Shown: piece after piece, positions 1 through 57,000 of the stretch | Layout: every line of letters starts with the position of its first letter | Position numbering within the stretch: the first letter of the stretch is position 1 | Assembly (NCBI GenBank): GCA_944472135.2 | Contig: OX235262.1 | Location: 43,575,804 to 43,639,803 of the forward strand | Direction: 5' to 3' | Source of the DNA: Trichobilharzia regenti | Taxonomy: Eukaryota > Platyhelminthes > Trematoda > Strigeidida > Schistosomatidae | DNA: 64,000 bases | Notes under the pieces: model-generated | Told to the model about the DNA's origin: nothing | The model's database searches: none | What the model saw: the letters and a program-made list of their open reading frames with translations, nothing else | Made by a program: the position numbers and the translations under genes

Positions 1-43974
<43,974 letters not shown>

Positions 43975-46900
43975 CTATTAAAGTATTTAGAAACAATAGA
44001 GAAAATTTAAGCACTCTTCGTTTTAATACATCTTTATATATCTAAAAAGACAACAAGAGTATCAGACTAGGGAGCAGTCAATCAGTGAAGGCACAAATAT
44101 AATCATTTTCTTATTGCTGACTATAATGAATGCATAAAAGTTTGACCAATTAGTTAAGTAGATCTAAAAGTATCATATGAACTTAATAGACTGCGTACAG
44201 ACTCTGAATTGAAAAGAATTTTAATTTCATCTCTAAAACGACTAATGTATAGGTTATGGAGAACTTAGTCACTTCTACTGTACTTTTAAAAACCAGCTAA
44301 CCAGCTTTCTGTTCAAGTCCTGCTACTATGGGACAAATACTATACACAAAATGTTATTTTGTACACTTGACAATTCGAAATTATGCCATTTCTAAGTAAG
44401 GTATTCAAGTCCACCACAACTCAAAAATAAAAAAAATCTTTTGCAAGTATAACTGAAGTTTATCCGCTGCATTTTCTGACCCAACCTTGTTCATAAGAGA
44501 GACTTAAGTAACCCTTCTACTCTTTGAAATAAATTTAAGTTGTTTCTGACTGAAAGGTGTGGCCAGTATCCTGATATTCTTTGAATCCCTACTACGAAAG
44601 AACGCTAAATCCTAATGATATAAAATTTGAAGCATTCGTGTAAATAAACCATATAAAAAGTGAATAAACTAGATATTAAAGAAGTGAATCTAAATCCTTA
44701 AGACTGAATGCTAGTGAACACAATTTTACTGGTCACAAAAGATAGTTTTATCACCAGCATTCAATGGCGACTGATTGCTTGCATCTTTTGAATTTGATCG
44801 GTTGTTGGTACTAATACGATTTGTATTCTTCTAATTTTGCTAATCTACTAGTGATAGCAGTTCCTAAAAAATTTGTCAGCCAGCTTATAACTAAGCAGCT
44901 TTTACTTCCCCTTGTGTTTATACTCCGCTGAATCTTGCATTGAGCAGTCGAAGCGAAACCGACGGAAACATTAGCTTTTGCAAATCCTAAACCGCACCTG
45001 TTCAGATGTCTTCACTGTATCTCCAGAGGACTGGATATGGTGACAGGTAGTATACGCTACATTCCACATACAAGCAGTCGCATCACTGACATTTCTATTT
45101 AATTACATTTTCAGAATAAGAGTTTGGGATTTCAACCCATAGGACGAAATTTGTTATCACGAGATACCGAAATTCATATATGTAACAGCTGACTGGAAAA
45201 ATCTATTCAACAGTGAATAGTTACTGCTTCGTCTCAAGACTTTCACACTTAGATGTCAGCGAAAATATATAAAATCTACTGCTTAACAACCAGACAATGA
45301 TCTCAGGATTTAAATACTTACTCTGCCTACTCTGGCGTAAAAAAACTACGTATGTTCAACTTATTGTCTACACATGAAATACCTGTTACAGGTAAATTAG
45401 CCAAGTGATATCAGTGATGCATTGTTGAGACAATGTCTCTATATGTTCGAAATCAGTTCTGGATTTATAAATACTGTAATCTCAACAGAGTTGTAGGACA
45501 CGATCACCATCACCGATTCATGGACAAGAGACCACACGAACATGTCGAACATTATTTTGTGATTGGCTTAAATTCCCTACTTTAGCATTAAGATCGCACA
45601 CTAATATGATCCCGCCTGTGTCTTCAGATTTTCAATAAGCTGAATAGCTTTGTATAGGGCTTATTCTTTAGTTCATATGAGCTGTAGACAACAGGTTGTG
45701 GGCGGATGTTGTGAAAATACGAAAACCAGAATGCAAAGTTAAGAGTCATGGTGAGAGAGACTTTATCGAACACTAGCACATAACAGGAGGAACAATATCA
45801 AGAGGCAACGAAAATAGAGCAGCAAAAATGAGTTTCGCAGGCTGGACGAAATGGACGAGTGATTACAATGTCCTGCGTGTGTATACGAAAAACGCGCTGG
45901 AATTTACAGCTTAACAGAAGTTACACGGGCAGTAGGGTATGGGCGTCCATAAAATGGGCAGCCAAGTGATTTCATGGAGATCAATGAAAATATCCGCACT
46001 TCCAAATATCAATAAACAAACACGTCTGGGATACTTTAGCCGACTGTAGACCATCATACCGACAGTTTTAATCTACAGGACTTTAACATCCCAAAAACTC
46101 CAGACAAACGAACGACAAGTTCACACACATTTGGAATTAATGGTCAGTCTCTACGATGTAATCGTGTTTTCATTTAGGTTGGTCACACACATCGTCCTCT
46201 AAGCAACAATTACTCTTCGATGAAAAACGCCTCTATCAACGCAGAAATTATTTCTCAGCAACATCGATCTGTGGTCATCGTGCTTGCTATTCTCACTTAC
46301 TGCTCAATATTTGACCCCAACATTACTCGTTATGCTCCTTCACTACACATGAATACAGCCACAAACACAATAGATTTCAACAAATGTAATGCCTTAACCT
46401 TATCACTCTCCCAAGTGAAGAACAGAAAAAAGATTATAGAGCTTTTATCTAGTTAGAATCTGACGATACACTCAAAAATATCAACACATGTGTGCTTTGA
46501 GATAATAAATGTGTGTGAAATATTCCCATTACTAGCAACCATGGTAGCATAAATCAATTAATTGCCACAATCGAAAACTGGCCCTTTTGTACAAGCTTAT
46601 TTTGTCGAAATCAATTACCAGAAATGACTAGGGCTTCACTAGGACCAACCGTATGAATATTTCCCATCTAGTCAATTCAAAAAGGTGCGGGCACTGAACA
46701 AGGCGTTTGAGAATATGTTTCGTGTAGAAAAACAAACTAGATACAACATGAACTCTTCGCAGAACTTCTGAAGGTAACTTCTGTCATTCATACTTGGGAG
46801 ACGTGTCGAAGTGAAGATAAGCTTGAATGAGTAGCTAGGATTTTGGATGTTACTGCACTTGATATTGGTGAATATTAGTGGAAGTTCTCATAATTGTAGA

Positions 46901-47094
46901 TTGTATGTAAAAAATGCCCACGATCTAGGACATACGAATTTAAGTGCTTTGTTCAAAAGAAAGAACATGCCTCAATGCTACGAATCTGAATTTTGATGTC
47001 CACGAAAGGCATTTTATGGATCAGCGCCTTCTGCTCTCTGCTTATTCTTGCTTGGCTCCCGTCTGGATAGAAGTGTAGGAATATCAGTATATAT
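43975..47094. other. No clear gene; degraded repeats
   Basis: At 45,480-45,700 (minus) a LINE endonuclease-like trace (LNAKVGNLSQSQNNVR in mixed frames) is visible. A 78-codon plus frame at 46,220-46,456 is unrecognised. The missing flotillin exon 1 and its promoter may lie in this stretch, but I could not locate them. Confidence 0.4.
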
Positions 47095-47765
47095 ATTTCT
47101 CCCTGTTTATGCGGGAACATACCAATTGTACAGGCATGGATAAGTTATTATATGAATTACACATAATTTGATGTATGATGGATTTACAGTTTGGTTGTTC
47201 TTTCTGACATTAGAGTCAGTCGGAACAGTCTGCTATAAAGTTTGTTTGTGTAGCACATAAAGAGATATAGAAATATTGTCTTCGCATTAACAAAAAACCC
47301 AGATATCAGATGAATGTAATACAGATATCTGGGAAAAATAAAGCTTGAAGTCAATTCTCCTATATAACTTTGTTGTGAACGGCACCCTTGGCTTAAAGAT
47401 TATTGATGTATTATGTTGAGATCAGTGATATATTTATTCCATTATTTCAGCAGTCTTATCGTAGTTTCATAACAGGAAAGAAATTTGATCGTGGATACGA
47501 AAACTAGGTAAGGTCATGCTAAGTTGTTTTACTGCATCAAATGGTGCCGAGGTCGATTCCAGAATTCTCCATTTGCGCCATTTGTGTTTGCATGGTGGAC
47601 TGTACTCGTAAGTTGAGTAAAGTGTTGAAAACTGCTTGAAAACCAGTTACTTCTTCATTTCAGATCATGAATACTCATTTACAGCATGTTCGCCGGCGTC
47701 TTCAAATGGTAGAATTGGATCGTTCATGGAATTTGAGTGATTATGAGATAAATGGTGCGGAATTA
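47095..47765 (+). repeat. 671-bp inverted repeat, left arm
   Basis: Ungapped inverse of 48,742-49,412, with no difference noticed on reading. It carries a short frame MLSCFTASNGAEVDSRILHL... (47,516-47,607) ending at a GTAAGT and a second frame MNTHLQHVRRRLQMVELDRS... (from 47,667) preceded by TTCATTTCAG. The phases do not join cleanly. Confidence 0.95.
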
Positions 47766-48741
47766 TTCTTCATTTCAATTTAGATGCAGGGTTGTTCGAC
47801 CTCGACCATAAGATAAATAGATTATGAGCAGTAGCAGAATATCAGAAAGAGAAAGTATGTGAACATGAAAAGGACATTAATGTTTCATGCATATATAAAT
47901 GTTTATGTCAATTGTACATTATACCTTAGTAAACATTTACCTATATTGCAGTTGTGTTTTCACGTATGCGAAGTCTTAGAGTTCATTTAGTGTCATAATG
48001 TGTATTAATGAGTCTGAGCGTTTTAGTGTTCTAATGACTGTTGCGTTTTAGAAATAAGTGATGGGTTCTGGTAGGGATAATCATTGGGACAAAACAGTTT
48101 ATACAGCAAGCGTTTGAAGGTTACAATAGAGTGACAGGTCCTATTTCTGAGGGTAAACTATTCCTGTATCTTCCGTACTAAGTCTTTATGCATCCATGCT
48201 ACTAGTTTATCTATAGTTTTTAGATTGCTAAGGGTGTTGAAGTGCGTCTTTTAGGTGCTGTAGTAGATTAGTAGTTGATTCGTTTTAGGAGTAAATAGTT
48301 TACTAATATAATCAGTCACTGTGGAAGTTTGGTTACGCAGATCGTAAGAACCTTCCTGTGCGAATTGTATGTCCCTGTTACTTGAGTATGATATTTTGTG
48401 AAGGACCTTGAAGAAGAATATTAGGTTTATAATAAGTCGCCTTGTCCAAAGTGGGTCAAGTTATAGGATCACGCACCGTGAGATGTAGTCTTTCTTACAA
48501 TCGTAGCCAAGTAGTTTTGAGGTAAAATATCGTATGGTGATAACAGACATGCTGAAAGCTGCATCTCAGATCAAGTTGATTCATTCGATGGTAATGATCT
48601 GCCCCTGCATGCCTTATTCGACATATTGAATGGAATGGTTCGTGGTTATTCTGGTAGCAGATCGAAAAGAATTTAAAATTCGCTGGTTGCTGAATCAAAA
48701 GTACTTCTCTGCATGTTTAACTGTATTCTAACTGCTATGAT
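47766..48741. other. Spacer between the 671-bp arms
   Basis: 976 bp of unique-looking, AT-rich sequence without a recognisable ORF. Confidence 0.5.
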
Positions 48742-49412
48742 TAATTCCGCACCATTTATCTCATAATCACTCAAATTCCATGAACGATCCAATTCTACCA
48801 TTTGAAGACGCCGGCGAACATGCTGTAAATGAGTATTCATGATCTGAAATGAAGAAGTAACTGGTTTTCAAGCAGTTTTCAACACTTTACTCAACTTACG
48901 AGTACAGTCCACCATGCAAACACAAATGGCGCAAATGGAGAATTCTGGAATCGACCTCGGCACCATTTGATGCAGTAAAACAACTTAGCATGACCTTACC
49001 TAGTTTTCGTATCCACGATCAAATTTCTTTCCTGTTATGAAACTACGATAAGACTGCTGAAATAATGGAATAAATATATCACTGATCTCAACATAATACA
49101 TCAATAATCTTTAAGCCAAGGGTGCCGTTCACAACAAAGTTATATAGGAGAATTGACTTCAAGCTTTATTTTTCCCAGATATCTGTATTACATTCATCTG
49201 ATATCTGGGTTTTTTGTTAATGCGAAGACAATATTTCTATATCTCTTTATGTGCTACACAAACAAACTTTATAGCAGACTGTTCCGACTGACTCTAATGT
49301 CAGAAAGAACAACCAAACTGTAAATCCATCATACATCAAATTATGTGTAATTCATATAATAACTTATCCATGCCTGTACAATTGGTATGTTCCCGCATAA
49401 ACAGGGAGAAAT
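48742..49412 (-). repeat. 671-bp inverted repeat, right arm
   Basis: Reverse complement of 47,095-47,765. Beyond 49,412 a short diverged echo of its end (TGGCTATACAATTGGTGTAT) continues to about 49,480. Confidence 0.95.
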
Positions 49413-49899
49413 GTCTTATTATTAAAACAATATTTATACATGGCTATACAATTGGTGTATCTTACATAGCTAGGGAAGAAATGTACCTTATTATATTATC
49501 TTTACTCAATATGCTCATTAATCCTATGTGTAACTTATCGAATTGATGATGCTTGTAAACTGACGTCCGTCATGTAAAAAATGACAATATGTATTATTAT
49601 TATTACTGTTTTGGAATAAAGCTATTATTATCTTATCTTGTCTTCATGACGCGCCGCCAAGTTTAAGATCCATAAAGTAGCACTGAATTCTCACTGGAGT
49701 TGAAAGTCTGTATCTTATTATTCATGCTAAGTAGTGCTGTTGACCTACCTACATCCCGATCCTAGCTTTTACATTTTGATCAGTTCCGTCCACCTGTATT
49801 TCAAACGATGCTTCCCAGATAGGTTGGTAAAGGTGGTGGCTTCTTTCAGATTCCTCCCATTTATATATAATAATGTATTTCATACAAATTTAAATTTAA

Positions 49900-52230
49900 A
49901 AAAAAATTTATTCTGATCGTTGTCTGCCGTTGTTGCTATTGTCCACGAATCTCTATCACCTCTGTCTTCTCTATGTCCACGTGAAGGAAGACCTATCTTC
50001 TCTGGATGCTTCTTCTGCCAACTTGTTGCTTTTCACTTGCATATCTTCCAGTTTGTGAGAAATCAGACATATATCATCGGCGAAGTTCAGATCCTCCAAG
50101 TTTTTGTGTGAATCCATTTGATGCCTGTTTTCTGTCTCATTATCCAATCTACTGCAATCAGGAAGATCATTGGTGATAGTAGACAGCCTTGTCGCACTGC
50201 CATCCTCACTTCGAAGGATTCCGTAAGTTTCCCGTTGTGGATTACTTGGAATGCAGCATTGTCGTATAACTGTTGGATGAGATGTGTAATTGTCGATGGG
50301 ACCCCGTAGTAGCGATGTAGTTGCCAAATCACCTCTCGATCAACGTTGTCGAAGGCCTTTTCAAAGTCGATGAAGTTGAGTGAGGTGGAGAGGTGACTGC
50401 CATTCCAAGATTTGTTCAATGATGATCCGTAGAGTGGCGATTTGATCAATACATGACTTGTTTCTCCTGAATCCAGCCTGTTCCGGTAGAAGTTTTCATC
50501 CAGGGCATGTTTGATTCTCGCCAGGATGATGCGGTTTATTATTTTGCTTGGGATGGACAGGAGCATAATTCCACACCAGCTATTGCATTGACTTAAGTCT
50601 CCTTTCTTTGGTAGTTTGAATAAGTATCCTTTCTTCCAATCCTCGGGTACTTTGCCCTCTTTCCACACCTTCTCCAGTAATGGCATCTTCAAGTCCGTTG
50701 ATGTTTCTCGGTCCATTTAAAATGCTTCTACTGGGATTCCATCTGGTCCTGGTGCTTTCCTAGCTTTTGGCATCTTGATTGCCTTCAGGATTTCTGTTTC
50801 CGTCGGAGAGTTGATGTCCACTGGTAGTTCTGCTTCCGTTGTTGGTATTGTTGGGTGCGTTGTAGGTGGCAGTCGAATAAGAAGTCTTTTTAAGTGTTCA
50901 TTCCAGTGTTTCTTTTGCTCCACTTCTTTGGCGATTGACTTTAGATTGTCAGCCTTCATTGGCTTAATTAGTGTTGATATCTTCCCCATAGGTATCTATT
51001 TGTTTGATGGAGTGTTGCGAGTACTCCTTTGCCTGCACCGCAGCTCGTTCTACTTCACTTGATATGGCTTCATAATATTTTCTTTTGTCTTCCCTGGCAC
51101 TCTTCTCTGCTCTGTTGTTCAGTGTATTGTAGCTTGCATCCAACTCCTGTTTTTGTTGCTCTTCGTTGCACTGGATGGTCTTGTGTCTCAACATCCTTCT
51201 CTCTTCTATTAGTCTCCATGTATCCGTAGTGAGCCACTGTTTGTCCCGTCTCTTCTTTCCACCTAGAACTTGCATGCAGGTTTGACTCCACACCGTTCTC
51301 AAGTTGTTCCAGTGCTTTTCGACGCCGACCTCTTCGCTAGTGTTGATTTGTGTCTCGGCTTTGTCCGTTATGCTTGCAATGAAGATGTCCTTTGTATCTT
51401 GGTCCTTCAGTTTTTGAGTTTTGAACTTGGCTTGTGGTCTATCTTCAAGTCCTGCTTCTTTGAAAGTTTTCAATTTGATTTGGATTGTCTCTTGTACGAG
51501 ATAGTGGTCTGAGCCAACGTCTGCTCCTCTTCTTACTTTTGTGTCCGATAATCTGTATCTCCACTTCCCCGAGCACCAATAAGATGAAGTCGATTTGGTT
51601 CTTGGTTCACCCGTCTAGTGACACCTATGTAGCCTTGTGGATATCCTTGTGGTTGTATACGCTGCCACCAATCACTAGTTCATTGAAGGCGCAGAATTCA
51701 GCGAGAAGTTCTCCATATTCATTCATTTCTCCGAGAGCTTCTCTACCAATGATAAGTTCCCTTCCTGTGTTGTCTGGTCCAGTTTGGCGTTCATGTCTCC
51801 CACTAGTATTTTAATATCACTGACTGTAGTGTTGTCCGTTGCTGCCTGTAGTTGTCTGTAGAACTCTTCTTCCTTTTTTAGGTCTGCATTGTTTGTGGTT
51901 GCATAGCATTGTGTAACTGACACCATCTTCCTCTGGAGTTGAATCTGGCGGTCATTATCCTGGTCGAGATCGCCTTCCATCGTATGATGGCCTTCGTTTC
52001 CGTTGGTGACATCATGATAGCCACACCCTCGGTGTGCACGTGGTTGTCTTCTGAGTGAACGGAGTAGATCACTCATTCTCCCGTTGACAATTTGGTGAGT
52101 TCACTTCCATTCCATCTGCCTTCGTATATTCCTAGTACATGAATACCACATCTATTAAGTTACTTTGCAATCTGTTGCAGACGTTCCGTGTCTCCAAACA
52201 TAATTTTTCTTTTGTCGCAGGGTAATTAAT
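49900..52230 (-). mobile_element. RTE-like LINE (SR2-type), endonuclease plus RT, 3' truncated
   Basis: On the minus strand: APE endonuclease (GIHVLGIYEGRWNGSELTKL, VTQCYATTNNAD, KILVGDMNAKLDQ, 52,180-51,720), a linker with QWLTTDTWRLIEERRMLRHK, then RT: KAPGPDGIPVEAF, KGDLSQCNSWCGIMLLSIPS, motif A NFIDFEKAFDNVDREVIW, motif B MAVRQGCLLSPMIFLIAVDW, motif C NFADDICLIS, and HKLEDMQVKSNKLAEEAS, after which the element stops near 49,900. Several stops and frameshifts (51,600, 50,715, 50,090) make it a pseudo-copy. It differs clearly in sequence from the SR3-like LINE. Confidence 0.85.
50087..50716 (-). pseudogene. RT palm segment of SR2-type LINE
   Basis: 209 open codons with VRQGCLLSPMIF and FEKAFDNVDREV intact. 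The YADD-equivalent FADD lies in the next frame, so the frame is broken just before motif C. Confidence 0.8.
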
Positions 52231-52440
52231 TATTATTAATTGATTGTACTGAAGTTTCCGTGGCAGTTTTGTTTACAGAGTGGTGTTGCTAGCCTCACGC
52301 CTGAGAAGTGGGTTGTTACATGAATTTGTAGGTTATAGAGGAGCAAATTTTTGGGTTGCCACCCTTAGAATCAGGAATTCAAGGTATAAAGTAATCGAAA
52401 CAACACAAATAGAAGGAAAATAAAAAAAGTTACAACAGGA

Positions 52441-52850
52441 AGAGAGGCGACAGCAACAACAATAACTCTTAGCACCAGTATCATTGTCAAACACACTTGA
52501 CAAAAATGACACCAAAACCATAGGCTCGCTGAATTGGGTCAACTCGGGTATGTAAATCCAACAATATATACAATTATAGATATTAGTTTGCGTTAAACAG
52601 TCACAAAATGCCGAACAAATAGTTATAGGCATTATCAGTCAACAAGATCATATACACAGATTCAGCGTTCGAAGGTAAACTAATCACAATAAATTTCACA
52701 AATCTTCTGGCGAGAAACACCAGAGAAATGAGAGATTTATGTAGCCTAGGAATCGTTGCGTACTCTGGTGAACAGTTAGGAAACTGTTATCACCATGACG
52801 TTTCTCAGGATTTAATTCAGACTTCATTGCTCCACTGATCAGATTTCACC
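52441..52850. repeat. 410-bp direct repeat, copy 2
   Basis: Partner of 38,911-39,320, same orientation. It ends at the same TTTCACC boundary, after which the flanks differ completely. Confidence 0.95.
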
Positions 52851-53891
52851 TAGAAGGTGGTGGCAATAATTCCTTGTGTGTGGTGCTCGCGGATGATTCC
52901 AGGCTCTACTGAGCTTCATGTAAATGTGGTGATACAGTGAAACTGAGATAACTGCTTAGCAGTTACTTGACCTCGTTGGGAGACGCTCATCCTTCCCAAA
53001 TTGTGGCTCACTAGCCGTCCCTGTAGCTGACTAAATTCTTGCCGAAATTCGTAACCAGCGCTCATCATTTCAAGGATCAAAACGTTATCTATATGTTTGC
53101 TGAGCCGCAGCAGTCACCCTCTGTGCAATTGGTATCACTTCTTACTTACTAAAGCTTTGAGTTTACTGTCGGGCCACTAAACATTTTCCTGTTGTTTACT
53201 TGCACTGGACCAAAGTGGTAGACCCAATCGACAAGTATCAGATAGGACGAAACACATGTACAATGTGCCTACCATAGCGTGCCATATGGTTTCAAAGTGA
53301 GACGGAAGATATCATCTATTCTTGCGACCAACATATTGACTAAGACTGAATATTTAGAGGGAGAGCCATGGACGATCTAGGGATTCAGAGAACAATATCT
53401 AATGAGATATTAATAGAATAAATGTATATAATAGAGTAATTGTACACAATTGTCACACAAACCGGTATGATTACTTAATTAACTCATTTATCGTCGATTA
53501 CTGTACACCATGAGCCGGAAGTAACTGTAATCCACGAACTTCTCAAAGTACTGTGGAGAGTTTACAGATATTATGGTGGAGGTGGGAAAATATCCAAGCA
53601 GACACACATAAATTCATGTTTGTATTTGTTTTCCTTCTTTTATTCACGTATAAACGAGCTTGGACGTTTAGTCCACAACAGTTATCGCCTCGTGGCAATT
53701 TAGGACTTGCGAAAATGACAATGGCCAGATTTCCTATTTGGTCCATAAAGTCATGAAATATTGGCGTAATCTGGCACATTAGGAGGGCTAATAAGGACTT
53801 GGATAGCTGTTATCATGATATTTCGAAGCTGAGAGCTGTTTTAATACACCGAAAGGTTGTCTGGTTGAAGGTCGTGACACTTTTAAGAAGA
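52851..53891. promoter_or_regulatory. Upstream region of RFC2 (no motif called)
   Basis: About 1 kb between the repeat and the RFC2 start. An in-frame upstream ATG at 53,799 would add 31 residues. No TATA box, CpG cluster or other element can be asserted. Confidence 0.3.
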
Positions 53892-54068
53892 ATGGTTTCG
53901 TCTGAAGAAGCGGTTGTTGGAGTTGCACACCTCACAAAAACATCGGAGTCACCTTGGGTTGAGAAATATAGACCAATTGAATTGAAGGATATAGTGGGGA
54001 ATGAGAACACAATCTGTCGTTTATCCGTCTTTGCTCGAGAGGGAAACTTACCAAATATTATAATAGCT
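53892..54068 (+). CDS. RFC2: RFC2 exon 1
   Basis: 59 codons, [10 protein letters not shown] ... [20 protein letters not shown] ... [11 protein letters not shown]. Donor GCT/GTAATT. The intron falls exactly before the Walker A GPPG. Confidence 0.93.
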
Positions 54069-57000
54069 GTAATTCAGTAATCTTGATATTAACATTTTAT
54101 TAGGGTCCTCCGGGTTGTGGAAAGACAACAAGTATCCTGTGTTTGGCTCGAACACTTCTGAAGGATGCTTATAGAGATGCAGTTCTGGAATTAAACGCAT
54201 CGAACGATAGAGGAATCGAGGTGGTTAGGACCAAAATCAAGATGTTCGCCCAAAAGAAGGTGACGCTTCCTGAAGGTAGACAAAAGATAATTATCCTCGA
54301 TGAAGCTGACAGGTGTGTTTGCCTGTTTCAATAAGAATTATTGCGACTGCTAGCTTGATTTCACACCAAGGAACTTAAGTGATATGATTAATGACATTTT
54401 GTGTTACAACCGTGAGATGCTATTAACGTAATGGTATAGACCTATGCTTTTTACCTGTACCCAGGAGGATTACTATCGCATAGCGTTTGCATAGGTAGTT
54501 GAGGTGAATTATGTTCCATATGTTGAACTAAGTTACTTGTTAAGAATGTTTTGATAACATAATGGGTTCTATTTTAATCGTTTAAATATGGCAGTCTTTA
54601 AGGTGACTTAACAAGTAGTTTTTTACTTCTGGAAGTAATTACAAAACGTTTTCATCAGCGGCTGATAACAATGGGATTCGTCACTTTAATTTCAGTAGCC
54701 ACTGAGTGGAACGATGGTTTTCCTCGATTTAGAGTACGTACTTGTGCAGTGTTGGTTTAAAAGCTCTGTTCTCCGTAGTCAAAGCTGTCTTTTGGTATTT
54801 GGAGCCTGGTTCTTAAAGTTGATCTTTCATAACTTCTCATGGCTGAATCAACCAGCTGAGAATCTACAGAGGGTTTTCGTTCGAGGTGGTGACAAACAGT
54901 GGTGTCCGTCAGGGAAGCCCTGCTCACTGTCCCTATCTCTGTTTGATTTCATCATTGCTGTACTAATGAACTTAACCCTGACTCACTTCAGCTACTCAGG
55001 GATGGACTTGTTACCAAAGAATGTGATCTCATTGACTTGGAATATGCCTGCGGTTGATATGGTCCTGCTAGTTGAAGACGCTGACAGAATGCAGTCTTCT
55101 GAGCATCTCAAGCAGCAGTCTTCGAATGTTTGGCATGTGATTTTCTGCCTCTGCTGAATGTAAGATGATGCTACAGTATTGGACTACATCAGCTACTTGG
55201 AGCTTGAAGATAGAGAGTGAAGTGAATCTGACCGTAGAAACGTTTACTTACAGTGGAGTTTTTTTCGTTTCTACACTAACCGAAGGCACTACAGATTGAG
55301 ATATCTGCACCGGAGTATTTCGTATCTGTCCAGTCACCAACTAGCCTATGTTTTTGACTTTAGGGAGTTAGACACAAATCAGATGTTTTGAACTTTTCTG
55401 TTTCCTAGTTTTTTCATTTGGCTTTTATGAAGTCTGCAGCTTGAATTAATGCACAAATGTTGGAATTTGTGTGTCTATCCTCCCATATTTCATGAAAGTG
55501 TAGATTGTCTAGACCTAGGTCAACCAGTTGTTTCAATTTAAATTGATAATAAGCAAAGCTGACTCAATAGAAGCTAGGCGAAGATTTTAAGCTTGAATGT
55601 TAGGATGGACAAGTGAAACGGTTACCACTGGTTGTCATTATTGCATATGACAACTTTTTTGAAGACATCACGGGGCTATTTCAATTCAGACAATGGAGTT
55701 AGAAATATTTTATCACTCCTTCAAAGTCTTTTCCGTGGTCCTGATTGCTTCTACATCTACTTCTCAGTGAATTGCTCTCTTAAAGTCATGGGACTCATTA
55801 CATGTGTAGAATTCAGTTGTCTCTTTTGAGGGGTACTGATCAACATGATTTCAATCAACTTGATTCACTCCAGTTTGAAGTGTTATTTCCTCATAACTTT
55901 TGTTACCTATATTAAGTAATGGTTGTGTTATGAACGGATTATCATTGTGTCACTTTAGTTTGCTGTTTAATGGTCCACTTAGTTTTTTGATGGTGAAAGT
56001 GTGATTTCAACTTTGAAATATTTTTCTGTTAAGGTGAAGTGATTGGAAAATTAATATCCCTCCTCACATTTATTTTCTTCCCAAAAGTTTTTTCTCAATA
56101 ATACTTGTTTAACTTTTGCTTACTGTTTATTGAGAAGTGAGAATGTCGGTGACGCATAATCATCAATTTTTCTGATTCATGCCTGACGTGGTATTTCCAA
56201 AATAATCCAACTCAAGGTGGTTATAGTCTTTGTTAAATTTGGCCTACTTTTACTTCCTGAAGCTCCAAGCTTTTTGTAGTAATGTTTTTCAAAATAAAGC
56301 ATCTTGAAAATGTATGATATACCAGTCCATATACAAGTTACTGCGTTTTGTCTTGTCGATTATAAAGCTTAGATGTTTGTGTATAGTTGTTGTCCATACA
56401 CATCCTACTATACTGACCGTGTGAGTGACTTGTCAAAATTATCGACTAAAACTGCTTACCTTTATCTGTAAGCATTTTAAAAGTCCCCAGGTTCCATAGG
56501 TTAAAGAAGTGCATTTTAGAAAAGATAGAGCCTTATCTTCATTGGCTTGTGTGGTTTTTTAATATTTCTCCTCATTCTGTACCTCAGAAATATTGCTTTA
56601 ATGCTTTGTCGTCGTTTATTCTCACATTCCGTCCTTAAGTATGACTGAGGGTGCTCAACAGGCTCTTCGACGAATTATGGAGTTATATTCGCGGACAACC
56701 CGTTTCGCGTTGGCTTGTAACGATTCATCTAAGCTCATTGAGCCGATACAATCAAGATGTGCTGTTCTGCGTTATGCTCGTTTAACGTCACCTCAAATTA
56801 TGGCTCGCTTGCTAGAAGTTTCACGAGCTGAAGGAGTCTCCTACACAGAGGAAGGTTTAGAAGCTATCGTATTTACGGCGGATGGTGATATGAGACAGGT
56901 AAAATATATTTTGTTTTTAGGTTACTAGTGAATACTGTAAAATATCCTCGGCAATCTAACCAGCTGTTTATAAGCATACATATTTTACCTGCTTGGTTTC

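Noticed and set aside
46220..46456. Small host gene of 78 codons
   Set aside because: No family match, no splice context, surrounded by degraded repeat sequence.
47516..47751. Two-exon host gene within the 671-bp repeat
   Set aside because: The donor-like GTAAGT and acceptor-like TTCATTTCAG are attractive, but joining them creates an immediate stop, and both are duplicated in the inverted arm.
53799..53891. N-terminal extension of RFC2 from the upstream in-frame ATG
   Set aside because: It would add 31 residues with no counterpart in the family; 53,892 gives the usual N-terminus, though the extension cannot be excluded.
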